A DNA stretch of 64,000 bases, taken from positions 1,798,001 to 1,862,000 of the forward strand of contig CBDDII010000003.1 in NCBI GenBank assembly GCA_965228905.1, given 5' to 3'. Under the pieces are notes generated by a model. The model had not been told where the DNA came from. It did no database searches and was given only the letters and a program-made list of their open reading frames with translations. Position numbers and translations under genes: made by a program. The stretch is from CALKXV01 sp965228905. GTDB taxonomy: Bacteria > Pseudomonadota > Alphaproteobacteria > Rhodobacterales > Rhodobacteraceae. Positions 42,834 through 52,115 of this stretch are shown here, piece after piece (the stretch's first letter is position 1; each line of letters begins with the position of its first letter).

Positions 42834-43496
42834 ATGAAATGCGTGATTTTCGACCTGGATGGAACACTGGCCGACACAAGTGGCGACCTGATCGCGGCTG
42901 CGAATGCCTGTTTCGAGGCCGAGGGCCTGGGGCCGCTTCTGGACGAAAATGACGATGCGCTGACCGCCTTTCACGGGGGGCGCGCGATGCTGCGCCTGGG
43001 TTATTCCCGCGTCGGGGTCGAGGATGAAACCCGCATCGACGCTCAATATCAGCCGTTCATCGCGCGCTATGCCGAAAACATCGACGCAAAGACGCGCCTC
43101 TATCCCGGCGCGGTCGAGGCGCTGGATGACCTTCAGGGCGCGGGTTACGTCCTGGGTGTTTGCACCAACAAACCGGCCTTTCTTGCCGAAGACCTTCTGG
43201 CAAAACTCGGCATTCGCGACAGGTTCGCCTCGATGGTCGGGGCCGATACATTGCCGGTGCGCAAGCCCGACCCGGTGCCATTGGTGGCCGCCGTCGAACG
43301 CGCAGGCGGCGATCTGGCCCGGACCGTGCTGATCGGTGATACGGAAACCGATGTGAAAACCGGCGACGCGGCGGGCGTGCCCGTCGTTCTGGTCGGCTTC
43401 GGCCCGGAAGGCACGGGCGTGGCCCGTCTGACGCCAGACGCGCTTTTGCCCGACTACGGCCAGTTGCGCCGGATCGTGGATGTTCTGATCGGATAG
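42834..43496 (+). CDS. gph: HAD-family phosphoglycolate phosphatase
   Basis: 220 residues of HAD subfamily IA: motif I FDLDGTLADT, motif II GVCTNKP, motif III RKPDPVPL and motif IV IGDTETDVKTG. Removes 2-phosphoglycolate, but the family has broad substrates. ATG 42834 follows GAGGGTG. The aminotransferase gene begins 4 bp after its stop, so the two are co-transcribed. Confidence 0.88.
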   Translation: MKCVIFDLDGTLADTSGDLIAAANACFEAEGLGPLLDENDDALTAFHGGRAMLRLGYSRVGVEDETRIDAQYQPFIARYAENIDAKTRLYPGAVEALDDLQGAGYVLGVCTNKPAFLAEDLLAKLGIRDRFASMVGADTLPVRKPDPVPLVAAVERAGGDLARTVLIGDTETDVKTGDAAGVPVVLVGFGPEGTGVARLTPDALLPDYGQLRRIVDVLIG

Positions 43497-43500
43497 GACG

Positions 43501-44685
43501 ATGGAAAAGCGCTTCACCGGCAATTTCACCCAGCAGGAACCCTTGCCCGAAGCAGCGATCGAAGCGGCTGTCGCGGTGATGCGCCACGGCCGGTTGCATC
43601 GCTACAACCTTTCCACCGGCGAAGCGGGCGAGACCGCCCTTCTCGAACAGGAATTCCGCGACATCACCGGGGCCGCCTATGCGCTGGCAGTGACCTCGGG
43701 CGGCTATGCGCTCGCCACCGCCCTGCGCGCCCATGGCGTGGCACCAGGCGATCCGGTGTTGACCAATGCCTTCACCCTGGCTCCCGTGCCGGGCGCAATC
43801 GCCTCGCTCGGCGCGCAGCCGGTCTTTGTCGAAACGACCGAGGCTTTGACCATCGACCTGTCGCACCTGCGCGCAAAGGCCGAAGAGACCGGCGCGCGTA
43901 TCCTGATGCTCAGCCACATGCGCGGGCACCAGCCCGACATGGATACCCTGATGACCGTCGCCTGCGAAATGGGCCTGACCGTGATCGAGGATTGCGCCCA
44001 TACAATGGGTGGAAGCTGGGGCGGGGTGGTCTCGGGGCGGCACGGGGCCAGCGCCTGTTTCAGCACCCAGACCTATAAGCACATCAACTCGGGCGAGGGC
44101 GGGCTCCTGATCACCGACGATGCCGAAGTTGCGGCCCGCGCGGTGCTCCTGTCGGGCAGCTACATGCTTTATGACCGCCACGGCGCGGCCCCCGATGCCG
44201 CCGCTTTCGAAGCGTTTCGCGACCAGACGCCCAATGTCTCGGGACGGATGGACAACCTCCGCGCCGCCATCCTGCGCCCGCAACTGGCCGATCTTCCGCG
44301 ACAGGTGGCGCGATGGGCCGAACTCCACGACGCGATGGAGGAGGGCCTCGGCAACCTCGCCAATCTGCACCTGATCAATCGCGATCCCGGGCTTCAGCGG
44401 GTCGGATCGTCCTTCCAGTTCCATCTGGGCGACAGGATCGACATTCCTGCATTCGTCGCGCGATGCGCAGCACGGGGCGTGGAGTTGAAATGGTTCGGGG
44501 CCGGACGTGCTGCGGGCTATACCTCGAGCTATCAGCATTGGGGGTACGCGAGGCCCCCCGACCTGCCGCAAACCGACCACGTGCTGGCCGGGCTTTTGGA
44601 CATGCGCCTGCCGCTGACCTTCAGCAACGACGACTGCGCGGTGATCGCTGCGATCCTGCGCGAAGAGGTTCGGCGGGAAGGGTAG
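43501..44685 (+). CDS. DegT/DnrJ/EryC1/StrS-family PLP aminotransferase
   Basis: 394 residues. Sugar-aminotransferase fold with the PLP-binding AVTSGGYALATALRA, VIEDCAHTMGG (Asp ring contact) and the Schiff-base Lys193 in TYKHINSGEGG. Such enzymes transfer an amino group to keto-sugars or inositols for polysaccharides or small molecules. No other sugar-modification genes are nearby, so the substrate is unknown. Follows gph by 4 bp. Confidence 0.87.
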   Translation: MEKRFTGNFTQQEPLPEAAIEAAVAVMRHGRLHRYNLSTGEAGETALLEQEFRDITGAAYALAVTSGGYALATALRAHGVAPGDPVLTNAFTLAPVPGAIASLGAQPVFVETTEALTIDLSHLRAKAEETGARILMLSHMRGHQPDMDTLMTVACEMGLTVIEDCAHTMGGSWGGVVSGRHGASACFSTQTYKHINSGEGGLLITDDAEVAARAVLLSGSYMLYDRHGAAPDAAAFEAFRDQTPNVSGRMDNLRAAILRPQLADLPRQVARWAELHDAMEEGLGNLANLHLINRDPGLQRVGSSFQFHLGDRIDIPAFVARCAARGVELKWFGAGRAAGYTSSYQHWGYARPPDLPQTDHVLAGLLDMRLPLTFSNDDCAVIAAILREEVRREG

Positions 44686-45107
44686 TGCCCTGGATTGCGC
44701 CCCGGTGTGGCAGGTCTTCCGACGCGCCACGAAAGACCGAAAAGAGCAGACTTCAACCGGCCAGGAAACGGCATTTCTTTCCCGAAACGTCGCGATGCGC
44801 GGTGACTCGACAGTCTCTCAGGTCGCCTGTCTTTGTAAATCGCCCAAAGCCAGGTGCCCGCAAGGTCACCTCCCGTGATGGAAAGGGGCGCTTCCGACGT
44901 TTCGGAATCAAGGATTTCACGGCTGCAATTTGGCCGGACCTCCATTGTCTTTCGGCCGGTCCAATATCGTACAGAATTATTGCCTCATTCTTCGGAGCGG
45001 CTGTTGAGGGAAAGTATCACCCGGTTGCATAGGCGTTGTGCGAAGGGCCTCAACCTGTCGTATCCTTGCCCAGAGGGTTGCGCGACAAGCATCATCCGCC
45101 CGTTCGT
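44686..45107. other. Non-coding stretch between aminotransferase and chemoreceptor genes
   Basis: I see no gene here. The open frames that cross it lack ribosome sites and family resemblance, and codon statistics by eye are not core-like. No clear terminator hairpin. A small RNA cannot be excluded. Confidence 0.4.
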
Positions 45108-48080
45108 TCAACTGGCCATCTTCTGGACGGGGGCGATGCCTTTGCCTGTCTGTTGGGTCCGGAACCGTGCCGTGGTTTCGGAAAGCCGTTCGGATTGAGC
45201 ACTCAGGCTTTCGCTCGTGGCTGTCGTTTCCTCGACCATGGCCGTGTTGTGCTGCGTTGCGCCGTCAAGTTCCGAGATCGCATCGTTGATCTCGTTCAGA
45301 CCGGCAGATTGTTCCGCCGCCGAATTGGCGATCGAGGTCACATGGTTCGAAATGTCCTGAACGGATTCGACGATTTCGGTCAGGGCCTGGCCGGCCTTCT
45401 GGACAAGCGACGCCCCTTTTTCGACCTGTTCACCGGAAGAATTGATCAACTGCGTGATTTCCCGCGCCGCTTCCGAGGCGCGCTGGGCAAGGCCGCGGAC
45501 CTCGGATGCGACGACGGCAAAGCCGCGCCCCGCGTCACCGGCGCGCGCCGCTTCGACCCCGGCATTCAGGGCCAGAAGGTTCGTCTGGAAGGCGATGTCG
45601 TCGATCACGCTGATGATGTTGGAAATGGATTGCGACGAGCTTTCGATCTCGGTCATCGCAGCGACGGCATCACGCACCACCGCGCCGCTTTCCTCGGCAT
45701 TCCGGCGCGCTTCGATGACGACCTGCGAGGCCTTTGCCGCGCCGTCCGAGGACGATTTGACAGAAGCGGTCAACTCGGCCAGCGCGGCCGAGGTTTCTTC
45801 CAGTGTCGCCGCCTGCTGCTCGGTCCGTTTCGAAAGCTCGTCGGTCGCCGAGCGCACCTCTCTTGCGTCGTTCCGGATCGAGGCTGTGGCATCCAGAACG
45901 TCACTGAAGGCACCGCGCAGGCTGGAAAGGGCCGCGTTGTAGTTCGCTCTGAGCGTTTCATAGTCTTCGGCGAAACCGGCGTCGATCGAGGCGGTCAGAT
46001 CGCCGTCCGACAGCATGGCAAGGCTGTTCTGGAAGGCATCGACGACATCCATCTGCGCCCGGGTCATCTCATCCTGGCGCTCTTCGGCGGCGATGGCGGC
46101 CTTGCGCGCCTCGGTCACATCGGTTCCAAGCAGCAGATAGCCCTTGGTCACCTGCTTGTGGTCCGGCATGGGCGCAAGACAGCCGTCGACGATGATCTCA
46201 TGGCCGTTGGCCTGCAGGCGGAACCGGTCGAAAACCCCACTGTCCTTGCCCGCGTCCTCCCAGATGTCGGACGAACCTTCCGCTGCGATTTCCCGCGTGA
46301 GCGCCGAACTCATGTCAAGACCGACCAGCGCGGCAGGCTCGCAGCCGACCCAATCGGCAAAGGTCTGGTTGGTTTTCCTGACCACACCGTCAAGGCCAAG
46401 TTCGATGCGGCCCTGTCCACGGTCGATCGTGTTCATGACGACCTGGTTTTCCATTTGCAGGGTCTGGTCCTTCCAGTCGACGATATAGCCGATATGCTCG
46501 CCCTCGATGTCGCGGATCGCATCCACCAGAAGGCCGACATAGGCGTTGCCGACGGCAATCTTCGTCTTGAATGGCAGCCGCGCCGTGTCGGACAGTTTCT
46601 TGCGCGCGGCCGCGGGGATGGCGTGAAAACTGTCCATGTTCATGCCGACAAGCCGGTCCGGATCAAAATCCTTTGCGACAAGGCGAAAATCCTCGGCCCT
46701 TTCGTGCATCATCCGGTCCAGTGCCGAGTTGATCTGAAGGATGGTGAAATCCAGGTCCGCGATCAGCATCGGTGCGCCCGAGATCTCGAACGCCGTACTT
46801 TTCGAGGCCACGTCGCGCATGTTTTCGTGTGTCGTTTTCAGCTTGATGCGGAAGTTCTCGATCGAACCGGCGATCAACCCGATCTCGTCCCCGCGGTGTG
46901 TTGCCGGAACATGGGTGTCGAACTTCTTTTCCGAGATCGCTTCGACAGCTTTCGACATCTCGGTCAGCGGTCGGCTGACGCTGCGCGACAGCAGGATCAT
47001 GAAAAGAATGGCCAACCCGAGGGCCAGTGCCGCGACAAGGGCCGTGCGGGTCAAGACGTCCGAGACCGCCCTGTCCAGCGCATGGGTCGTTTCGTTGGCG
47101 ACGACCACCCATGTGGTGCCAAAAACATCGACCGGCAGGTAAGAGGTCAAAAGCTGCTCACCCTCGTCAGATACCGTACTGAGAAAGCCAGAGCCGCCGG
47201 AAAATCCATCGGCAACAAATTCCGTGTCCATCCGGCTGTTCAGCACGTCGTCTTCCTCGGTGACAGGCGAATCGTTGCGATAAAGCCCGTCCGGGCCGAT
47301 CAGCAGCGCATCGCGCAGGCCCGAGACGCCGGAAATGCTCGACATCATGCGGTTGATGGCGTCGATCGGGGCCTGATAGGCAAGAACGCCCACACGTTCC
47401 CCGTTCGCCAGAAAAACGGGCCGGGCAAAGAAGGCGGCGGCGGCCCCATAGCTGGGCCCATAGGGCGTGAAATCGTCAAAGATCGTTGCCGCACCCGGTT
47501 CCGCCACATTGGCCGCGCGAAACACGCGCGCAAGGCCGGTATCGCGCCATTCACCGGTGTCGAGGTTGGTGGCATAGTCCAGTTCCTTGAACACGCTGTA
47601 GACAAGGTTTCCCTGGGTGTCGAAAAGGAAGACGTCGTAATAGCCGTTCGAATCCTGCAAGGCATTGAAATACGGGTGATATTTCGTATGCGTCCAGTCG
47701 TATATCTGGTTCGTGCCCGCCGTGGTCAGATTGTCCTTTTCGCCATTGGGATGCGGATTGTCGTGGATATAGACCCGTTGCAGCGTCTCTTTCGGGTCAG
47801 CATATTCCGCAAAGGCCTTGGAAAACGCCTGCAACGCATCCGCGACAACCGTGTCTTCGGCCCGAAGCGTGAGGTCGCGATCAAGGGCCGTGAAGAAATC
47901 GAAAACGCGCTCTGACTGGAGCTTGGCGATGCTGCGCAACTCCTTTTCGGTCTGCGTCAGCAGGGCATCGCGGGCCGCGAAAAAGTTCATCGCCGAGGTC
48001 GCAACGATCGCAAGCACGATCAGAAGGCACGAAAACGCGGTCAGCTTGCGCCCGATCGGCATCGAATTGAACAGTTTCAT
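45108..48080 (-). CDS. Large methyl-accepting chemotaxis protein with periplasmic sensor and PAS domains
   Basis: 990 residues. A membrane helix at about 12-32 is followed by a long periplasmic Cache-like sensor (to about 325), a second membrane helix (LVAALALGLAILFMILL) and a HAMP domain. Two PAS-like modules follow (about 415-545 and 550-660), then a second HAMP-like linker and the MA signalling domain with the conserved hairpin DIAFQTNLLALNAGVEAARAG split by the tip. The start ATG 48080 is chosen because it precedes the first membrane helix directly. Very long for the class. Divergent from isovaleryl-CoA dehydrogenase. Ligand unknown. Confidence 0.92.
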   Translation of the reverse strand: MKLFNSMPIGRKLTAFSCLLIVLAIVATSAMNFFAARDALLTQTEKELRSIAKLQSERVFDFFTALDRDLTLRAEDTVVADALQAFSKAFAEYADPKETLQRVYIHDNPHPNGEKDNLTTAGTNQIYDWTHTKYHPYFNALQDSNGYYDVFLFDTQGNLVYSVFKELDYATNLDTGEWRDTGLARVFRAANVAEPGAATIFDDFTPYGPSYGAAAAFFARPVFLANGERVGVLAYQAPIDAINRMMSSISGVSGLRDALLIGPDGLYRNDSPVTEEDDVLNSRMDTEFVADGFSGGSGFLSTVSDEGEQLLTSYLPVDVFGTTWVVVANETTHALDRAVSDVLTRTALVAALALGLAILFMILLSRSVSRPLTEMSKAVEAISEKKFDTHVPATHRGDEIGLIAGSIENFRIKLKTTHENMRDVASKSTAFEISGAPMLIADLDFTILQINSALDRMMHERAEDFRLVAKDFDPDRLVGMNMDSFHAIPAAARKKLSDTARLPFKTKIAVGNAYVGLLVDAIRDIEGEHIGYIVDWKDQTLQMENQVVMNTIDRGQGRIELGLDGVVRKTNQTFADWVGCEPAALVGLDMSSALTREIAAEGSSDIWEDAGKDSGVFDRFRLQANGHEIIVDGCLAPMPDHKQVTKGYLLLGTDVTEARKAAIAAEERQDEMTRAQMDVVDAFQNSLAMLSDGDLTASIDAGFAEDYETLRANYNAALSSLRGAFSDVLDATASIRNDAREVRSATDELSKRTEQQAATLEETSAALAELTASVKSSSDGAAKASQVVIEARRNAEESGAVVRDAVAAMTEIESSSQSISNIISVIDDIAFQTNLLALNAGVEAARAGDAGRGFAVVASEVRGLAQRASEAAREITQLINSSGEQVEKGASLVQKAGQALTEIVESVQDISNHVTSIANSAAEQSAGLNEINDAISELDGATQHNTAMVEETTATSESLSAQSERLSETTARFRTQQTGKGIAPVQKMAS

Positions 48081-48194
48081 GCGCGGTTCACCTATGTCAG
48101 ACGCGGGTCTTGTTGCCGATAAGTTTGAAGATTCGGTTTCTGCGCGACACCTTCGCGACCTCGCGTTGACGGTCTGCCCGCGCGGGCCTAAAAG

Positions 48195-48208
48195 TGAACG
48201 AGCGTTCA
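48195..48208. promoter_or_regulatory. Palindromic operator-like site upstream of ivd
   Basis: TGAACGAGCGTTCA is a 6-2-6 palindrome ending 16 bp before the ivd ATG, just upstream of its AAGGGAGG ribosome site. Similar TGAACG-N2-CGTTCA sites are bound by TetR-type repressors of acyl-CoA catabolism genes. No regulator gene lies in the window. Confidence 0.55.
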
Positions 48209-48224
48209 TTTAAGGGAGGCCGCC

Positions 48225-49388
48225 ATGTTCACCGCATCCATGTCCTTCGATCTTGGCGAAGACGTCAGCGCCCTGCGCGAGATGGTGCACCGCTGGGCGC
48301 AGGAGCGCGTGCGCCCCATGGCCGGCGAGATCGACGCCAACAACGCCTTTCCCCACGAGCTATGGCGCGAGATGGGCGAATTGGGTCTGCTGGGTGTCAC
48401 GGTCGAGGAGCACTACGGCGGGGTCGGCATGGGCTATCTCGCCCACGCCGTTGTGGTCGAGGAACTGGCCCGCGCCTCGGCCAGCGTGTCCCTGTCCTAC
48501 GGCGCTCATTCCAACCTCTGCGTGAACCAGATTCGGCTGAACGGCACGCCGGAACAGAAACAAAAATACCTGCCGCGTCTTGTCTCGGGCGAACACGTCG
48601 GCGCGCTGGCGATGAGCGAGGCGGGTGCCGGGTCTGACGTCGTGTCGATGAAACTCCGCGCCGAAAAGCGCAACGATCACTACCGGTTGAACGGCACCAA
48701 GTACTGGATCACCAACGGCCCCGACGCCGACACTTTGGTCGTCTATGCCAAGACCGACCCGGATGCAGGCTCGAAAGGCATGACCGCCTTCCTGATCGAA
48801 AAGGAAATGGTCGGGTTTTCGACCTCTCCCCATTTCGACAAGCTGGGGATGCGCGGGTCGAACACCGCCGAACTGATCTTCGAAGACGTCGAAGTCCCCT
48901 TCGAAAACGTCCTGGGCGAGGAGGGGCGCGGCGTTGCCGTCCTGATGTCCGGCCTCGATTACGAACGCGTGGTGCTGGCCGCCATCGGCCCCGGCATCAT
49001 CGCCGCCTGCCTCGATGAAATCATGCCCTACATGGCCGAGCGCAAGCAGTTCGGCAAACCTATTGGATCGTTCCAACTGATGCAGGGCAAGATCGCCGAC
49101 ATGTACGCCGCGATGAACTCGGCCCGCGCCTATGTCTACGAAGTCGCCAAGGCCTGCGACCGGGGCGATGTCACCCGCCAGGATGCCGCCGCCTGCTGTC
49201 TCTATGCCTCCGAAGTCGCCATGACCCAGGCCCACCAGGCGGTGCAGGCCATGGGCGGCGCGGGTTTCATGAACGACCACCCGGTCTCGCGCCTGTTCCG
49301 CGACGCCAAGCTGATGGAGATCGGGGCGGGGACCAGCGAGATCCGGCGAATGCTGATCGGGCGCGAGTTGATGGGGGCGATGGGGTGA
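48225..49388 (+). CDS. ivd: Isovaleryl-CoA dehydrogenase
   Basis: 387 residues, acyl-CoA dehydrogenase fold. LSYGAHSNLCVNQI, AMSEAGAGSDVVSM and the FAD-contacting WITNGPDAD are present. The catalytic Glu247 in LDYERVVLAA is at the position specific to isovaleryl-CoA and isobutyryl-type enzymes, which separates it from ordinary acyl-CoA dehydrogenases. Oxidises isovaleryl-CoA in leucine breakdown. The other leucine genes (mcc, liuE) are not in the window. GTGA overlap with the next gene. Confidence 0.94.
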   Translation: MFTASMSFDLGEDVSALREMVHRWAQERVRPMAGEIDANNAFPHELWREMGELGLLGVTVEEHYGGVGMGYLAHAVVVEELARASASVSLSYGAHSNLCVNQIRLNGTPEQKQKYLPRLVSGEHVGALAMSEAGAGSDVVSMKLRAEKRNDHYRLNGTKYWITNGPDADTLVVYAKTDPDAGSKGMTAFLIEKEMVGFSTSPHFDKLGMRGSNTAELIFEDVEVPFENVLGEEGRGVAVLMSGLDYERVVLAAIGPGIIAACLDEIMPYMAERKQFGKPIGSFQLMQGKIADMYAAMNSARAYVYEVAKACDRGDVTRQDAAACCLYASEVAMTQAHQAVQAMGGAGFMNDHPVSRLFRDAKLMEIGAGTSEIRRMLIGRELMGAMG

Positions 49389-49891
49389 GGCTCTTCCTTG
49401 CCGTGTTTCTCTATGCATTGACGTGCAGCGCTCCGGCGGTTGTCGCTCAAGATCAACCGTTCCAAGACTTACAGCCCTGCTACGAAGAAGCTGTGGATGC
49501 CGAATCAAAGTACGCCTGTTTCGGCAGCACGGTGAAACCCTGCATGGAACGTTCGGACGGCCACGGCAAAATCCAAGCGTGCGTCCGGGCTGAGGCCGAC
49601 GCCTGGGACGGTTTGCTTGAGGCCGAGCGGGAACGCATCGCGCAGGTGCTGACCACCGGGCGGATTGTCGAGGGGCCTTGTGCGGGCAATGAAATGGGGT
49701 GCTTCCAGGGATTGGCCCAGTTGATGGGCGACGGAAAGGCCTACCGCGAGGCGCAATGCGCCGAAGAGGCGAAGCCCGAGAACGCGGCAGGTCGGCCGGA
49801 ACTGGCGTTCGAGAGTTGCCGCCTGCGGGAACTGGCGCGTCAAACCCTTCGTGTCTGGGAGTTTGGCCAGGGTATGGGACGTGCCGAGTAG
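49385..49891 (+). CDS. LprI-like secreted protein (first)
   Basis: 168 residues from a GTG at 49385 that overlaps the ivd stop. Signal peptide (FLAVFLYALTCSAPAVVA), then cysteine-rich pieces CYEEAVDA, KYACFGSTVKPC and QACVRAEADAWDGLL, as in DUF1311/LprI lysozyme-inhibitor-like proteins. Six cysteines in the mature part fit a disulphide-bonded envelope protein. A paralogue lies at 50710-51252. Actual lysozyme inhibition is not shown by sequence. Confidence 0.7.
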   Translation: MRLFLAVFLYALTCSAPAVVAQDQPFQDLQPCYEEAVDAESKYACFGSTVKPCMERSDGHGKIQACVRAEADAWDGLLEAERERIAQVLTTGRIVEGPCAGNEMGCFQGLAQLMGDGKAYREAQCAEEAKPENAAGRPELAFESCRLRELARQTLRVWEFGQGMGRAE

Positions 49892-50144
49892 TCGGGCCAA
49901 CGTCCCTTGGCCGTAAACGGGCCGAATAGCGATACGTCACGCTATTAATGTTTGTGAATATCACGTAAGGAACGCCGCTTAAACCATTGATTTACTTGTT
50001 TCGCATGCGAAACTTTTGGGCCGTGCCGGGACGGCACTCCTCCGCAAAGGTGCAATGCCACGTCCAAATCCCTATCTCTTTCACATGCAGACAAGGTCTG
50101 GAACCATCGTGATGCGGCCCCGGGCGGGTCACCCCGCCCGAAGC
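49892..50144. other. Intergenic region
   Basis: No gene or strong hairpin seen. The first half is A+T-rich (49920-50010) and may hold a promoter. Confidence 0.4.
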
Positions 50145-50537
50145 TCAGTGCAATGTCACCGGCGCATCCGGCTCCGGCACCGCGACGATCTGTGCGGCGT
50201 CACGCCAGATCTCGACGCCTGGACGCGGCGAGCGCAACTCGCCGACCGGAACGCCGACATCCGACAAGAGCCACGCAAGGTAACGCGCCTCGTCGATGAA
50301 CCGCCCCGCGTCGTCGCGGAACCAGCAAATGCCGCGCCGTGCGCCAAACCGGCTCATCCGGCGAGACAAGGCCTCCGGCACCTCCAACTCGTCGTTGAAC
50401 CAACGATAAAGGCGGCGGATCTCGTGGTGGCGCCAGTCGTCGCGGTCGAAACGCGGCAGGTGACGCGCGGCCTGGAAAACGCCCGGTGTCGCCCGGATCT
50501 CCGGGTCACGCACCAGTTGCGCAAAACGAATGAACAT
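50145..50537 (-). CDS. Hypothetical protein
   Basis: 130 residues: MFIRFAQLVRDPEIR, WRHHEIRRLYRWFNDELEVP, then GICWFRDDAGRFIDEARYLAWLL. Soluble, rich in Arg and Trp, no signal peptide. I do not recognise a function. ATG 50537 is the first start consistent with the globular part. Confidence 0.65.
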   Translation of the reverse strand: MFIRFAQLVRDPEIRATPGVFQAARHLPRFDRDDWRHHEIRRLYRWFNDELEVPEALSRRMSRFGARRGICWFRDDAGRFIDEARYLAWLLSDVGVPVGELRSPRPGVEIWRDAAQIVAVPEPDAPVTLH

Positions 50538-50709
50538 GAGGTATCCCCGCGACCATGGCGGGGCCTTTCCTTGATTGAACGTGAAAGCAAAAGTCATCGG
50601 GCCAAGGCCCGGCGGGCCTCAGCTTTCGAGGGGTGGTTTCACCCGGAAGGATGGAATGCGGGTCGCCATCTGGACCTCCATCGGTTTCAATCAGGACGTG
50701 GCGCTTAGC

Positions 50710-51252
50710 ATGGGAAAGGTCATCGTGCAAAATCAACTCGCTGTCACAGTGTTACAACTTGCGCTGACCCTCGGCCTCGCTGCACCTGCGCTGGCGACGG
50801 AACACGAGGTCGATCAATTCGGCGCGGTTCTGGACACCTGCTATGCCAATGCCGCGACCCATGACGCCCGCACCGCCTGCATCGGCCAGATGGCCGAAAC
50901 GTGCATGACCGGGCAGGAGGGGGGCGAGACGACCCTTGGGATGTCATCCTGCCTTGCCGCCGAAGGGGATGTCTGGGACAGGCACCTCAACACGGAATAC
51001 AAGGCGTTGCGCGATTACATGACGGCAGCGGACAAGGACGAGTCCGAGTATTTTCCCGAGTTCGCCAACCGCGTCGAAGCACTTCTCGCCGCACAACGCG
51101 CCTGGATCGCCTTTCGCGACGCGGAATGCGCTCTGGCCTACGCCGAATGGGGATCGGGCTCGATGCGCCATATCGCGGGGACGGATTGCCGGATGCAGAT
51201 GACGGCAGAGCGCACGATCGAACTCAGGTCCATGCGGGAGATGTTTCAATGA
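50710..51252 (+). CDS. LprI-like secreted protein (second)
   Basis: 180 residues, start ATG 50710 giving a signal peptide (VTVLQLALTLGLAAPALA). Mature part with CYANAATHDARTACIGQMAETC, AEGDVWDRHLNTEYKALRDYM and AQRAWIAFRDAECALAYAEWGSGSM, the DUF1311/LprI pattern ending in a disulphide-rich helical domain. A better family fit than the first paralogue. Coupled to the EcsC gene by a 4-bp overlap. Confidence 0.82.
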   Translation: MGKVIVQNQLAVTVLQLALTLGLAAPALATEHEVDQFGAVLDTCYANAATHDARTACIGQMAETCMTGQEGGETTLGMSSCLAAEGDVWDRHLNTEYKALRDYMTAADKDESEYFPEFANRVEALLAAQRAWIAFRDAECALAYAEWGSGSMRHIAGTDCRMQMTAERTIELRSMREMFQ

Positions 51253-52052
51253 GCGGTGTTGATCTCGTCCCCTATGTGGCAAGGGTGCTGGACGAACAGG
51301 ATGCCTATCGCGCCGCCCCTCCGGCGGTGCTGCCACGGGCGGTCCGGGCGGTCTCGGCCCCACTCTCCGGCCTCACCCAATGGCTGATCCCGCCCGAAGT
51401 CGTCGAAGCCGCGATCAAGGGGGCCGATTGGGTGGCTGCCGCCTCGATCCGCGAGGCGACGATTGCCCATGATTTCCGGGTGCTCGAAGATTGCGACAGG
51501 GCGGCCAGCGAGGTGAAGCGCTGGGCGCTTGGCTATGCGGTGACGGGCGGCGGCGCGGCGGGGGCTCTCGGGGCTGCCGGTCTTGCCATCGACATTCCGG
51601 CAACCATGACCCTCGCCCTGCGCACCACGCGCCTCACCGGACTTGCCTACGGCTTCGGCGGCAAGGGCGTGGCCGAACAGGTCTACATCCTCGACACCCT
51701 GCAACTTGCCGCCGCCAATTCGGTGGAGGAACGCCAGGCCGCCATCGCTCGGCTGGCCAAGGGGCGCGACACTCTCGGCGAAGACGACTGGCGCAACGTG
51801 GCCGAGATGACCGGCCATGCCGCCGGATCCTCGATTGCGGCACGTCGCGCGGCGGAAACCCTTGGGGTGAACCTGTCGATGCGCAAGATGGCGCAGGTCG
51901 CCCCGGTGATCGGCGCGGCGGTTGGCGCAAGCGTGAATGCGGCCTTTCAAAGCGATGTGGCGGCGGCGGCCCGCTTTGCCTTTCGCGCCCGCTGGCTGGA
52001 GGTCAACGAACAGATCGTCGAGGCGCAAAAGGATCAGATCGCGCAGAACTGA
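51249..52052 (+). CDS. EcsC-family protein
   Basis: 267 residues: IKGADWVAAASIREATI, GGGAAGALGAAGLAIDIPATMTLALRTT as a glycine/alanine-rich hydrophobic core, and VEQVYILDTLQLA-like helices of the EcsC family. C-terminal part with VAPVIGAAVGASVNAAF could associate with the membrane. EcsC proteins are of unknown biochemical role. Translationally coupled to an LprI-like secreted protein. Confidence 0.85.
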   Translation: MSGVDLVPYVARVLDEQDAYRAAPPAVLPRAVRAVSAPLSGLTQWLIPPEVVEAAIKGADWVAAASIREATIAHDFRVLEDCDRAASEVKRWALGYAVTGGGAAGALGAAGLAIDIPATMTLALRTTRLTGLAYGFGGKGVAEQVYILDTLQLAAANSVEERQAAIARLAKGRDTLGEDDWRNVAEMTGHAAGSSIAARRAAETLGVNLSMRKMAQVAPVIGAAVGASVNAAFQSDVAAAARFAFRARWLEVNEQIVEAQKDQIAQN

Positions 52053-52115
52053 CCAAAGCGCATTTACCGCAAGACCCGTTAAGCAATTGCGAGGGATTTC
52101 CCGCTATGGCGAGAC

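Noticed and set aside
44686..45107. Possible hidden gene or RNA between aminotransferase and chemoreceptor
   Set aside because: No frame shows family resemblance, and no clear stem with a T-run or tRNA-like fold was found; only a transcript map could decide.
45036..47915. 959-codon open frame on the plus strand
   Set aside because: It is the exact antisense of the chemoreceptor gene. High G+C codon bias leaves the opposite strand open; the product is low-complexity Arg/Gly-rich and matches no family.
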